64,000 nt of DNA from Pontederia crassipes (taxonomy: Eukaryota; Streptophyta; Magnoliopsida; Commelinales; Pontederiaceae). The DNA is taken from assembly GCA_030549335.1 (NCBI GenBank), contig CM060190.1, forward strand, positions 49,870,999 to 49,934,998, read 5' to 3'. The notes beneath the pieces were generated by a model. The model did no database searches. It saw nothing but the letters and a program-made list of their open reading frames with translations, and was not told the origin of the DNA. The translations under genes and the position numbers were made by a program. This document shows, one piece after another, positions 1-11,019 of this stretch (positions are counted from its first letter, which is position 1; each line of letters opens with the position of its first letter).

Positions 1-65
1 CACAAGGATCCGAAGGAGGATGAGAAGAAGCCTTTGCGTCGACGACGTCGTCATGGACTACGTAC

Positions 66-170
66 GAGGAGGTGGCCGGAGAGGAATGGCTCCCTGAAGG
101 ATGGAAGACGATAGTTGTTGCAAGGAAGTTTGGGAAGAGCAAAGGCCACAAGGACAAGGGCATTAATTAG
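66..170 (+). pseudogene. possible methyl-CpG-binding (MBD) domain scrap
   Basis: Read from position 66, this stretch gives EEVAGEEWLPEGWKTIVVAR followed by KFGKSKGHKDKGIN and a stop. The pattern WLPxGW...R..GKS.G..DK resembles the first half of plant MBD domains (WLPPGW...R.SG...G..DKYYY). The second half of the domain (YYY.P..G..F.S) is absent. The same frame is closed by a stop at 21-23, and the bases before it read better in another frame (HKDPKEDEKK). No splice donor is visible at the end. This is either the end of a gene lying left of the window or a decayed fragment. MBD identity is inferred from about 25 residues only. Confidence 0.3.
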
Positions 171-2680
171 TGTAGTGGTAGCTATTCTTTTGATATATAT
201 ATGTTAATTGTTGTTACATGCCACCACCAAACATGTCATTTACGTATATGTAATGTGATTCTTGATAGATATCTTTGTAATTTTGTAATGACCTTATCGT
301 TGTCATAATGAAATAATTTTCATTTAGAAATTTTCTGTTATAATTTTCATGTAAATTAATTTTTATTTCATTTACATTTTCAAAATAAAAACTATAAAAC
401 ATCATTTAAATGAACAACGATAAAAGGTAAAACAAAAGTTGATGCATAATCAAGCCAACTATGAATCAAAGATTACTGCGCTAGAAAAAATAAATTTAGA
501 GCAGCGATAGCAATTAAATGAACAACGAGAGCACATAAATGAGGTGAGAATTTTAGTATAAGAAAGTCTTCTTTATTTTCTTTCATGTAATCAAATGTTG
601 CATTGTTAGCCTTCTTATCAGCTTGTTCGCACGGTCAAAAGTCTCATAAAAGGTAAAACAAAATGTGCTTCTCCCAAAGTTCCGATGATACATGAAAGTG
701 AAACAAATTCAGAAACAGAATAAGGTGATGCCTCAAACATTCTCTCAGCACATATTAATGTTAATTACTCTTATTAATCTTACTTGTTTAAACATTCAAA
801 ATGGTTGGCTAATTACTAGTGTTATTTTATTAGTTCATAGTAGTTTAAGGGAGTTAAGGACAAGAGTTAATGTGACTTGCTGTTTTTTTTCTCTCAGCCC
901 TTTTCCTCTTTGATCTCAAAATGATTTACTTGCTCTTAATGTGCACTGAGGCAGAGCCTCTGTTTCCTTTGGAAAGAGTGCATTAAATTGATGGCCGCTA
1001 TTGGTGATTCTATATATAGTTAAATCAGTTGATAACTAATGTCCAAAAACATATAATTTCAAGGACAAAACAACATAGTTACAAGCTGCAAGCTATTTAG
1101 CATCCTTGCAATGCAAGACAGATGCTAATATCATCTATAGTGTTGGTTGTTGATGTATATTAATAACAAATTTCCAGGACATCAATTTGGAGTTGTGCTA
1201 ATTATATATTACCACAATGCTTTATAAGATTGCAGGCAACGTGATCTAAGCCTTGTGGCAGTACTTAGTTTTGTCCATCCCCATGCCATCCAGTTTCAGT
1301 TCCTTATTCAAATTGTGTTGATTGTTCATGATAAACCCCCATAGACTATCAAAATACAGATGACTAAACTTTTGTCCATCACTCAATCTTGAAATACTTT
1401 CAGACATGGTTATAACTATGGTCTTATTCGCAGAAATGTAATTACTGATTACTAGAGTCTTAATTATAACTTTGCCTATTTACTGAAAGCATCTGAAGGA
1501 AGGATCCAGTTTGCCTCAATTCTTGGTGAATGGTGAATTTCTTAGCTAATGATAGTACCTTATTGAATCCAGTTTGCCTCAATTCTTGGTGAATGATGAA
1601 TTTAGTCTTTCTTAGCTAATGATAGTACCTTATTGATTTTCAATGTGAAAATTGTTGAATGAATATTACGTTTAAGATTGAATGCAGCCAGGAAAGTATG
1701 ATTCGTAATAGAAGCATATTAATGTGCATTCAAACATTGTGATTCCACCATGCCTACGGGTGTTCGGGACTATCAGTGCATTTTATTTTGCATATATAAA
1801 AATGATGTTTACTGATCCAGAAATGATGAATTTCATATGACTATTCTATTTTTTTTATGTACGAGGCTATGAGCTCTCTACAATTTGCTTTGTTGTTTTA
1901 TTTTATGTAGCACAGTGGATGACGTTTGTTCTGATACAGTAAATCTTTACATAAGCTAACAGAGACTACATTGTAGGTAGTAGAGAGGCGACTGAAGGCA
2001 TACAAAGTGAGCATTCACTTCTCACTGTCTTTCTGTGCGAAACTAGCAACTAGAGTTCAGTTGAGCATAACGTTGAACAATGAACCCCATTCTTCAGTTG
2101 AACAAGTTACCATGAAAAAAAAAGGGATGAGTCAAGTAATATTTTACAAGGAGCAAAAGATTTCTTTGCTAGCCAGGTCTGGATGATGTTAGCTTGTCTG
2201 TCGCATCACATTCATTGGTTTTTTCTTTTAGTATACTGTTTTTTTCTGTCAGCGGATTTCTTGAGCAGGAACAATGCTGCCTCAGTGTCCACGCTTCTGC
2301 GGGGTGGAAAAAGTTAATGGCTAGATCTGGATGACAATTGGAATGAATCAAGTTTCATGATTTGCAAGTTTTGATTATATCTATATGCTAAAGTGGTGAA
2401 GAAGTGCAACTCTCAAGGGGTGGATCTTTGTACTTGGATAACAATGAAACTTGGTGCCAAAGTGTAGTTGGACAAAGCAACTTTTAATTTCATCTATGCA
2501 TAATTAGTAGGCTACTGAAACTTGGGTTGTAACAGATTTGATTTCTTATTTTTTACTATTCTTGATATACATTTAAGAGTTTTTTTAATGAGCTTCATGA
2601 GTAATGTTTAATTTGTATTTTGTTATCAAACTTTTAACATTCCATTCTGTTTATAATTAATTCAACTTGAAGTGGTATTG
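171..2680. other. no gene recognised; AT-rich intergenic DNA
   Basis: Only short frames occur here, without recognisable protein motifs. A local tandem duplication at 1,504-1,636 is listed separately. I see no RNA gene. Confidence 0.5.
1504..1636. repeat. two-copy tandem duplication, unit 63-70 bp
   Basis: The block beginning ATCCAGTTTGCCTCAATTCT at 1,504 is repeated from 1,567. The second copy carries 7 extra bases, and otherwise the units are almost identical. It lies in intergenic DNA and has no coding sense. Confidence 0.85.
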
Positions 2681-3072
2681 AAAATATTTTGTGACGTCTA
2701 AAAAGATCTTTTAGTAACATTTATATGTTATCAAATAATTATTTTTGTGACATTTAAACATCACTAATAAATTCAATTTGTGACATTTTTATATGTTTTG
2801 AAGTTGATAAATCTAAACTTTAGTGACGTTTAATTGTTACTAAAGCTTTACATTTTGTGACGTTTAAATGTCACTGAAAAGATAAATTTGGGTGACGTTT
2901 GTTATTTTGGTAACGGCTATTTGATAAACGTCACGAGGAACTTTCTGTAACACGGTTTATATGACGTTTGCAAGGTGACGTCTATTATAGGTCACAAAAT
3001 AATTTTTGTGACATTTAATTGATATTTGATAACGTCTAATAGACGTTACAAAAGCTTATTTTTGTTGTAGTG
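2680..3072. mobile_element. right end of a CACTA (En/Spm) DNA transposon, TGACGTTTA subterminal repeats
   Basis: The segment ends in TTTTTGTTGTAGTG, which on the other strand is CACTACAACAAAAA, a classic CACTA terminus. About a dozen copies of a GTGACGTTTA-like 10-12-mer in both orientations precede it (for example near 2,691, 2,748, 2,822, 2,858, 2,891, 2,931, 2,974, 3,007 and 3,031). Such subterminal arrays bind the transposase in this superfamily. The matching left end was not found in the window, so this is probably a truncated copy. No transposase frame is seen. Confidence 0.7.
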
Positions 3073-3167
3073 TTTAATAAATAAAAAATTAAAATAATAA
3101 TGCATCAGATTTTAAAATTATAATGAAAATATTTTTTCCCTTTTTAAAATAATTTTATATAATTTTC

Positions 3168-3575
3168 GACGACTCGGACCGTCGGAACCTTCGATGGTCC
3201 AAGCCATCGAGTATTAGCCTTCGAACTTTTGGACGGCTCAAACCATCAAAAACTTTCGACGTTTCGACGGTTCATATGTTCTAATGGCTTGAGCCGTCAA
3301 AAGTTGTCGACGGCTCAAACCATCGTAAGTTTCAATCGCTCGAGCCGTTGAAACTTTTCGATGGTTGGGGTCGTCGATTGTTTTGACGGCTCAAATTACC
3401 GTAAAAAAGATCATATCGAATGTTCTAATGATCATTCCATACCCATCAAAAAAATTTTACGACGCCTAATTTTTGCACAGATTTTTGCCAGTGTCGGAAA
3501 TCAAGTTTTTCGACGAATTTTGACTCATTTCCGACGGTCATGATCGTCGAAAAATGACGTTTTTTCTTGTAGTTG
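3168..3575. mobile_element. second CACTA-like end with GACGGCTCAAACCATCG subterminal repeats
   Basis: Ten or so direct and inverted copies of a motif close to GACGGCTCAAACCATCG lie between 3,168 and 3,545. The segment closes with ATGACGTTTTTTCTTGTAGT, close to a reversed CACTACAAGAAAAA terminus with the last base or two altered. The subterminal motif is unrelated to that of the neighbouring element at 2,680-3,072, so this is a different family. No left terminus or transposase frame was recognised. Confidence 0.55.
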
Positions 3576-4375
3576 ATTAATATTATTTTCTCGGCTAAGT
3601 CATTATAATTAGATTTTGCATCTTAATATGTGTTGATGGATCGTGATAGTTAGGCTAGCGCAGGGACGGATTTACTTTTAAAATATATGTTAAGGTAAGG
3701 ACCACTTAAGTTTATGAACTTCGCATAATTGTAATATATTATTAAATATATGAAAAAATAGTTGTATGTTTATGTAAAATATTGTAATATAATATGTTTA
3801 TTTATGAAAAATGTAATATATGCACTAATATTTTTTATTATTTTCTATAACAAATCGCATTAGTTAATTAAGTCCTAAAGATGAATATGAGAAACCAGAA
3901 AAGAGAGAAAAGAAATTATGCATGATGGATATAAACATATATACTCAACATTTTTTATTCTTAGCTTAAAGTAAATAATAAAAGATATATTCAATTGAAG
4001 TTATGATTAAGAATGCTATCAAATAATTTAATGACTTAAAAAATTGAATATATTTTTATTTTTGCAATTTATGGCATGCATGAAATTAAATTAATCCAAA
4101 AATTTATTATGGACTAATTAATTACTTATTGTGCATATGAAAATCTTCATAAATTAGAGAAATAAAGAAAGAAACAGTAAACACGAATACACAGGATATT
4201 AATTATCCAAAATAAACTACTATTAAGAAGCTTTTCAATATATATACGTAGATTCAACAAAATAACCCTAATGAACTACTTCTACAAGGGGGAAAAAACG
4301 AACAAGGGGCAACTACTGCCAGACTGAGCAAGTTCTTTGATTAATTATTACATAGCTCCCATGCAATACCTTTAG
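3576..4375. other. AT-rich intergenic DNA, nothing recognised
   Basis: The sequence is strongly AT-rich with no open frame of interest. A CAGGGACGGA word near 3,662 resembles the end of the small hAT-like elements found at 6,742 and 32,513, but no partner end is visible. Confidence 0.4.
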
Positions 4376-5016
4376 GCCTCGATTGGCAATTGGAACGCCT
4401 AGTTTTAGTCGATTTTTTCAAACGACGTGACGTTTGGTGGAATCAAATGCGAAACTTGGTTCCGAAATTATGGGTCATGTAACCCCTAATTTTCTTCTCT
4501 CGTTCCACCATTTTTTGGGACCTGTAGTGTGAACCAATTTTTTTTTTAGTCAACGTGTTGATAGTTTTTTTTTCAATTTGGTTTATTCTTTTTTTTTTCT
4601 TTCTTTGTTTTCTCTCTAATACACATGCATCTTATAAAATAATTTATTTATTAAATCTAAATAATTTATTATAACATAATATAATATTATTTCTTACTTT
4701 TTATTTCATTAAAATTTTTAATATTTTACTACATATAATTTATTAAAAAACCAATTTTATAGTTAAATAATATATCTTATAACAAAATTTTTAAACAAAT
4801 TTTTAAATTTTTGTTTTTAATTATAAAATTTTTTTTTATTTTATATTTATAATATCAATTTTTATTTTAAAACTCACCAAAAATTAATCTATCATATCTA
4901 TTTTTTTCTATCATCATTACGTTCCACTCCATCCAAACATACCTCGAAGTAATTTATCAAATCGAACTATTCATTGGAACTCGAAGATACTTTAGTTCCA
5001 ATTGCCAAACGCATAG
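4376..5016. mobile_element. non-autonomous inverted-repeat element, GCGTTTGGCAATTGGAAC family
   Basis: The left end reads CTCGATTGGCAATTGGAAC. The right end, read on the other strand, gives GCGTTTGGCAATTGGAAC, so the two form terminal inverted repeats of about 18 bp. The interior is AT-rich and non-coding. A related GCGTTTGG terminus occurs at 45,551-46,261. No convincing target-site duplication was found, so the exact ends are approximate. Confidence 0.5.
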
Positions 5017-5175
5017 AATCTTTCCTTTTTATTAATGTTTTTTTTTTAATCGAACCTGCAGTTCAATCGAAATTGGATCAATATTCAATCAATTTGATCA
5101 ATTCGATGAGTTGAAAAATATTTTTATTAAATAATATTATTTTATTGATTTTGAAAATATAATAGGACAAAATAA

Positions 5176-5348
5176 AATAACAACAAAGTCTTATCCCACT
5201 AGGTGGGGTCGGCTACATAGATCATACGACGCCATTTCGTTGATCCATGTTCATAAGATTCGACAGGATTTTATGCTGGCTGTCGGGGCCTAACACAACC
5301 CTCCTCCTTTATCCGGGCTTGGGACCGGCTATAAAATATAGGCGGAGT
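5176..5348 (-). mobile_element. Au-type SINE, copy 1, with 18-bp target duplication
   Basis: On the minus strand this copy runs from AACTCCGCC through a tRNA-like region (GGTCCCAAGCCCGGATAAAG) to TAGTGGGATAAG and a short TTG tail. It is flanked by an 18-bp direct repeat, TATAATAGGACAAAATAA, at 5,158-5,175 and 5,349-5,366. The perfect duplication shows a full-length insertion by target-primed reverse transcription. It is the only one of the five copies that lies outside an intron. Confidence 0.92.
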
Positions 5349-5366
5349 TATAATAGGACAAAATAA

Positions 5367-6396
5367 CAGATAATAATCTATAAATTTTTCATTTAAAATA
5401 ATTCAATAATAATTTTAAATGTATATAACTTAATGTAAATTATTTTATTTTATTGTTAAAAACGAATTTTTTTTATTTTCATGTATTATTATCTTCCCTC
5501 AATCAATTCAAATTAACTTCCATCCATCATTCAAATCAATTTCCTTATACTTATTTCCTTTTTCTAATTCATCTCTTATAATCTTATCAATTCAAATTAA
5601 ATTTCCTACATTTATCCAAATCAATTCCCTTATACCTATTTCCTATTCTAATTCACCTCCTGTGATCTTCCTTAATTGTATCTCTCTTCTTATTTCTCTT
5701 CCCCATTCATTTTTTTTTCTATCAACATTTCATCATTATACCTATCTTTCATTTTTTTTCAAATTCTACTATTTTTAGTATTTTAACTAAAAAATTAGAT
5801 CAAATTGAATTTTGATTTAGTTCTATTTTTTTAAATAAACTTTATCTTAAATTAAATTGGACTGACTTTCGATTTACGATTGAACCAATAGAACCAGCCA
5901 ATTAGGTTTCTCTCTCTCTCTAACCCTTGGTGCATAACCTCATCAATATCTTCTATCTGTCGTGATGTCCTATGTATAGTTTTGGGTCATATAAAATGAA
6001 TCTCAATCGAATTTTATGGAAAACTCTATCTAGAGTAAAAACTAATAGAGTTTACCATAACAACCTGAATCTTAAGTCACACTTCTCTCTTAGTGGTGTT
6101 TACTTTTCTTTACTTGAAATTTTATCCTTTCCAAATAAAATGTTGAGAAAAATTAATCCTAAGCCTTAAAATCTAACACACATACTACATAGATTTCAGT
6201 TAAATCAAGTCATTCCAAAAAGATGCAGTTAAATAAATAATAAAGGATGTATGACCTTTCATGCATGATTATAACAAAAAAAAAGTATATAATTAAATGT
6301 GGTAAAATTGGTTTTTTTAAAAAAAAAATGGAATCCCAATATGGACATTAGTTTCGTTACCTCATATGGTTAACTTATGGGTTATATATGTAATCA
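5367..6396. other. AT-rich intergenic DNA, nothing recognised
   Basis: The stretch contains pyrimidine-rich runs (5,500-5,770, and TCTCTCTCTCTC near 5,911). Short frames have no family resemblance. Confidence 0.4.
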
Positions 6397-6415
6397 TTAA
6401 TCCATGGACATAAAT

Positions 6416-6627
6416 TTAAGTGAGAGAGATGTGACGGGAGGAAGATGACCAAGGTCTCTTCGGGGTGAGGGAGACCTTCCCGAGACCCAGCCGCTGGCAG
6501 GACTTGGATCGCGATGGAGGGGCCGTCCCATGCGCTCTGACATGAATCCCCACTCCTTTGCCATGTATTGCCTCACGTACGCCCGCAGAAGCGTGTCCTC
6601 CATCTGCCACCATTGTCGCTCCTTCAA
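6416..6627 (-). pseudogene. relic of the N-terminal MYB domain of AS1/PHAN/RS2
   Basis: The minus strand encodes [20 protein letters not shown], then [18 protein letters not shown]. This matches the start of the R2 MYB repeat of ASYMMETRIC LEAVES1 / PHANTASTICA / ROUGH SHEATH2 proteins (MKERQRW...[16 protein letters not shown]...S.RM.RPL.RD). The expected start ATG is TTG here. Just after HRD one base is lost, and the homology continues in the next frame as SKSC, then, after about ten missing codons, as KVSLTP (family: KKGSLTPEEQ). Nothing of the C-terminal half follows at lower coordinates. This is a partial, dead copy. It is separate from the AS1 copy at 10,842-11,646, because both cover the same AYVRQY segment. 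Confidence 0.75.
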
Positions 6628-6741
6628 TGCAGTCATCATCGCCTTGTTCTCCTTACACTACTAGTTCTGCTTCTGCCGCTGCCACCCCTGCTACTGCTGC
6701 TGCTTCTGATGCTTATGTTTGAAGTGGATGAGGATGGTGGG

Positions 6742-7004
6742 CAGGGGCGGACCCACCTAGTGGTCGGGGGGCCTTGGCCCCCCTGACTTTTTAGAATTTT
6801 ATTAATATTATATATAAAAAATGTAAATTTTGAGGTTAAGAAACATATTTGGCCCCCATTAAATAAATGTTAATATTGACTCATTGGTTATTGACCTTAT
6901 AATCTATCTCAAAGGTTGGGGGATCAAATCTTGCTTTTGCACGATTTTCAGCACACACCCCCCCCCCCCCCCCCTTCTCATTTTGCAGTCTGGTTCCGCC
7001 CCTG
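6742..7004. mobile_element. 263-bp non-autonomous hAT-like element, CAGGGGCGGA ends
   Basis: The left end is CAGGGGCGGACCCA. The right end on the other strand is CAGGGGCGGAACCA, giving terminal inverted repeats with 13 of 14 bases equal. GTGGG flanks both sides (6,737-6,741 and 7,005-7,009). CAGGGGCGGA ends are common on plant hAT-type elements, which normally give 8-bp duplications. Only 5 bp match here, so the superfamily call is tentative. A run of 17 C lies at 6,958-6,974. No coding capacity. Confidence 0.65.
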
Positions 7005-7690
7005 GTGGGGATTATTTTTTGTTCCTCTGCAAATTTGTTGCTGAATCGCCATCGTCGTTTGCCTCTCTGCGAAATTGCTGATGCCACCGTCATTTGCCAG
7101 GCGTGTGTCTCACTGCCACTCACCTACACTATCAGGAAACACGAGGTTTGCCTGTACACGCTGCACACATCCATTGGAGTTCGTTGTTCTTCTCCAGGTG
7201 TAGGCCCCTTTGCGAAATCGCTGCTGCATTCTTCATTCTTCGCCAGGTGCATGTGAAATCACTGCTGAATCCTCATCAGCACGCGGCATTCTTACCCAGG
7301 TGCATGCCTCTCTCGTTCGTCATTCGCCAGGTGCGTCATTGCCTCTCTACAGTTTTCGCCAGATTGCGTCGCTGCCTCTCTACCATTGCGAGGTGAGCCA
7401 TCATGAGGTGTGCAGCCTCTGTACACAGTTTTGGTGAGGTTTGCTACTCAGGCAGTCTTTCTGGATTCTTCACCAAGTGTTGCCGACCATCATGGCTCAT
7501 TTTCCTACTTCCTCGTCACAACTCCAAATTCGCCAAGTGTTGCTAGAGATCTGGACCATTGAAATGAAAACTGACGACTGCAATCTCATCCCTACCTCAC
7601 TTAAATTTACATCTGTGAATTCATGATTGTATGCTCCAGATCCGCTCAGTATGTATGTTGAAAATAGGTGCTTGGCACCTACATTTTACC
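7005..7690. other. moderately GC-rich non-coding stretch, unclassified
   Basis: The sequence repeats degenerate words such as CGCCAGGTGC and GCCTCTCT at irregular spacing (7,090-7,400). Several overlapping frames stay open on the plus strand, but none shows codon structure or a known motif. It is probably repeat-derived DNA lying between two transposons. Confidence 0.35.
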
Positions 7691-8645
7691 CATATAAATA
7701 TATAAGATTTAATGGAGGTCCCCAGGGAGGACATCCCTCCCCCTATCTGCGTTCATTGGATGGAGATCCGACGAGCGCAATTTTTTTTGTTCATGATTCA
7801 TTTCTTTTTTTTTTTGCCCGGTTTCATGGTAGGGCGACCTCAAGGCGTAGGCGGCGGCCTAGCTGCGACGGCGGCAGCGTCCTAGCTCGCAGTGATGGTG
7901 ACGGCAGCAATGGCGGCGAAGAGGTCAGAATTCAGCGGCGGCGGCGACCTTGAGGCCTTGAGAACAAAGACCTCGACCTAGGGCATAACCTAGCTCACAG
8001 TGGGTAGCAGCGATCTTGCGTTGAAGAGCGTTGCGAGGGAGGATGATCGTCGATCGTGGCGGCGGTGGCATGGCCGAGATGACGATGATGTGGGGAACTT
8101 GCGAGCGACGGCGACTTTGAGGCTGAGGAGACTCATGGCGGTAGAGGTCACATGGCCAGAATGACGATCATGCAGGGAACTTGTGGGCGGCGATCTCACA
8201 ATGATCGGGCGATCTCACAGTGCGAGGGAAGGGTGACGACGGAATAGGGGAAGGGTGACGACATGCGACACGGGGGGTGCGGCCGATCTCGCGGTGGAAG
8301 GGCCACGACAATGCACGCAGGGGAAGGCCGATCTTGCAGAGCAGGGGAAGGACGACGATGATCCTGCGACGCACCATGGGGGAAAGGCGACAAGCGACTG
8401 ATCTCGAGGGGGAAGGGTGATGACACGCGGCGCGGGGGAAGGGCGACGAGCGGCGGCGTCCTCGCGACAATCGGGCTCATGGGCAATGACACGTAGCGCA
8501 GTTTTTTCATTCCTAAACCGACCCCTAAACAAAAAATTGATAACAAAAATGCGTCTGTCGGATCCCCATCCGACAGGCGCAGATGGGGGAAGGGGGATCC
8601 TCCCCTTGTAAGAGGGGAGGACCGCATTAAATCCATATATATATG
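7691..8645. mobile_element. long-TIR element, Mutator-like (Pack-MULE-like), GC-rich interior
   Basis: The left arm (7,691-7,824) and right arm (8,515-8,645) are inverted copies of about 130 bp. Shared words in order are CATATA, GATTTAATG, GGTCC, CATCTGCG, GGAT...GATCCGAC and the GGTTT inner edge. Long terminal inverted repeats of this size are typical of Mutator-like elements. The interior is GC-rich and repetitive (GGGGAAGGGTGACGAC and GCGATCTCGC words), unlike the AT-rich surroundings. No transposase is encoded. A 9-bp target duplication could not be recognised, so the outer ends are approximate. Confidence 0.55.
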
Positions 8646-8765
8646 AGTTTAATTCACCTCCACAACACTTTTTGCTTTGGAGAGATCCTCAGCCCATCTA
8701 CATTGTTGATCAGATCAATGATTCAAATAAATCACATATTTAAATGATGAGTTTTAATTATTTGT

Positions 8766-8888
8766 CAACGATTCAAATGCGCTCAGCATCACTCCAAAGT
8801 AGAAGGGTACTCGGAAGGTTAATTAAATCCTATATATTTATAGGGATTAATGTACCTTAGAGGGATGTTGAGTGCATCTGAATCATTG
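8766..8888. repeat. 123-bp foldback (inverted-repeat) element
   Basis: CAACGATTCAAATGCGCTCA at the left pairs with the right arm, whose other strand reads CAATGATTCAGATGCACTCA. The two arms meet around AATCCTATATATTTATAGGG near 8,826-8,845. The whole piece can fold into one imperfect hairpin. It looks like a small foldback MITE; no flanking duplication was identified. Confidence 0.6.
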
Positions 8889-8934
8889 ATTCTGATTAAC
8901 GGTTTAGATAAATAACTAATGTGTATAAAATTGA

Positions 8935-10340
8935 TAGTAAATGCTAACAAGTGCACTAGTCGCTCGAGTAATAAAGTGAATGAGTTGAGTTATCATTCCC
9001 ATGAGGACGGTTAATAACTTAAATTTTATTTTAATCTTATTAATTAAGAAATTAAGAAAATATATGATTTCAGATGTGAATAAAAAAATAATAAAAATAA
9101 AGGAAATGATCACTTGAAGAAATAATGATTTGATAATTAAAGCATTTAATTATCACCACTAAAATGCAATGAATTTTCTCAATTTAGAATTAGTTGAATT
9201 AATAACAAAGTGAATTCCAAAAATTAATTAACCAATGCTTCAGACTTTAACTACTATCTTATGAATAATTAAAATAAATCACTCCTTTCAATTTTTAATT
9301 TACTTAATTAATCATAAGATGCATTAGAACGGAATTAATAGTAAGGACTTTCTCAAGTCACCTTAATAACTATACAAATTATGTCTCTTTCGATTTTTCT
9401 AATTGTAGCATGTAATGAATAAGATCAATCCTTATAAACTATTATGAAAATAACCACTTCTTTTCATATATCAAAATCATAAATCATGAAATTAATAGAA
9501 AACATTAAACATAAAATTGCAATGCTATTAATGATTGAATTTAAACGAATATTGAGAAAGGTTCCAAACACAAATAGGGTTCAACTAGAATGACCCTAAC
9601 GAAGAAATAAATTTGAGAATAATAATATCAAATCTAATATTAAAGATTGGAAAATGAAAACGAAGAACTCTGGCAGTCGTTGTGCATGTGCTCTCGCGAG
9701 TTTTCGACAGAACTTCCCTATTGTTCTCACTCTTCTCCTCTTTGTAGGCTTCAACTCTATGCTGCAAGATACTTTTCCAGGTTCTCCTCTGCCTCCTTTT
9801 ATATTTTTCCCATTCCCAAAAGAAGAAATAAAAATTTTATCCAAAAAGTAAATAAAATTTGACTTCAAAGCGTCTAACCGTCCGTCGTCACGATCGTGCC
9901 ATTAATTGTCATGGCCGTGACAAAGATGATGTCCTCTGACAACGCGCTCATGGCCATCAAGCGTTCCTGCACGGCCGTGACAAAACCATAAATGAGCTCC
10001 ACATAGTCACAACTGTGACATATACTCAACACGGCCGTGGCAATGAATCTTCTTCATGGCACGACCATTACATCAAATTGGCACGGCCGTGCCAGAGTGG
10101 TTTTCATGCATTCTTAGTAGAACGGTCGTGACCAAGGGAGGCACGGCACGACCCGACCGTGCCAGAGGCTTTTGCTGTCTTGGGCGATTTTCTTGTTGTT
10201 TTGATTTCCTACAAATTATCCAAACATAGGAAGAAATCAAATCTTAAAGAAATTATTTAAAAATAAATCAAATCTCTCCTTTCTTAATCACAAAAAGCTC
10301 TTAATATGCAAATTAAATACCCTAAATTTATGCATAACTG
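8935..10340. repeat. decayed repetitive DNA with an array of CACGGCCGTG palindromes
   Basis: Between about 9,885 and 10,170 there are eight imperfect palindromes related to GGCACGGCCGTGCC (near 9,888, 9,910, 9,970, 10,030, 10,062, 10,080, 10,122 and 10,141), spaced roughly 20-60 bp. Similar palindromic words occur in some plant LTR-element repeats. The segment upstream (8,935-9,600) is AT-rich and of unknown origin. No protein motif is seen, so any LTR assignment is inference and the limits are approximate. Confidence 0.35.
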
Positions 10341-10599
10341 TAGTGGGCCTTAAACAAAACAAGTATAACCAAATTTAGAAGGGCGACTTAGCTTTGTTTA
10401 AATTATGATGGGTTGAGACTTGAACCCATAATGAGTGAGCATAATTTTTAATGCTAACTAATTGGAGGATCAACGTCACTTTTCGGACACTGTATGACAA
10501 TAAAAATAAAACCACCACGAGCAAATGGAGTGACAACCATCATATGCTTAGCATGTTATATAATAATAATAATCCATTTTACATCAATTTTACAAGGAG

Positions 10600-11019
10600 A
10601 AAGATATCAGAGGCAGGAAACCTGTAGCCTCTCAATGTCCGTTCATTTCTCCCCTCGGCCATTGCTGAAAGCCAACTTGCTCAAGAAATCTGCTCAACCT
10701 CATGTGCTTAGCCGCCCACTGCTCTGCCAGCTTCTGCTCCTTTGCCTCAGCATCTCTCCTCAGTCCGACGATTTGCTCTCGATACTCCGCTTCGATCCTT
10801 TCCATCGCCAAAGATATCAGAGGCAGGAAACCTGTAGCCTCTCAATGTCCGTTCATTTCTCCCCTCGGCCATTGCTGAAAGCCAACTTGCTCAAGAAATC
10901 TGCTCAACCTCATGTGCTTAGCCGCCCACTGCTCTGCCAGCTTCTGCTCCTTTGCCTCAGCATCTCTCCTCAGTCCGACGATTTGCTCTCGATACTCCGC
11001 TTCGATCCTTTCCATCGCC
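10600..11019. repeat. perfect tandem duplication, two 210-bp units
   Basis: Positions 10,600-10,809 and 10,810-11,019 are identical by eye over the whole unit, starting AAAGATATCAGAGGCAGGAA and ending TTTCCATCGCC. The right unit contains the 3' end of the AS1-like frame (stop at 10,842). The left unit is an extra copy of the last coding bases and 3' flank. A perfect 210-bp repeat is either very recent or an assembly artefact. Confidence 0.9.

Noticed and set aside
7627-8636. Several overlapping Arg/Ser/Pro-rich frames on both strands
   Set aside because: They come from low-complexity GC-rich DNA inside the long-TIR element and show no protein family resemblance.
8935-10340. Interpretation as a solo LTR
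   Set aside because: I could not find paired TG...CA ends with a flanking duplication; kept only as unclassified repetitive DNA.
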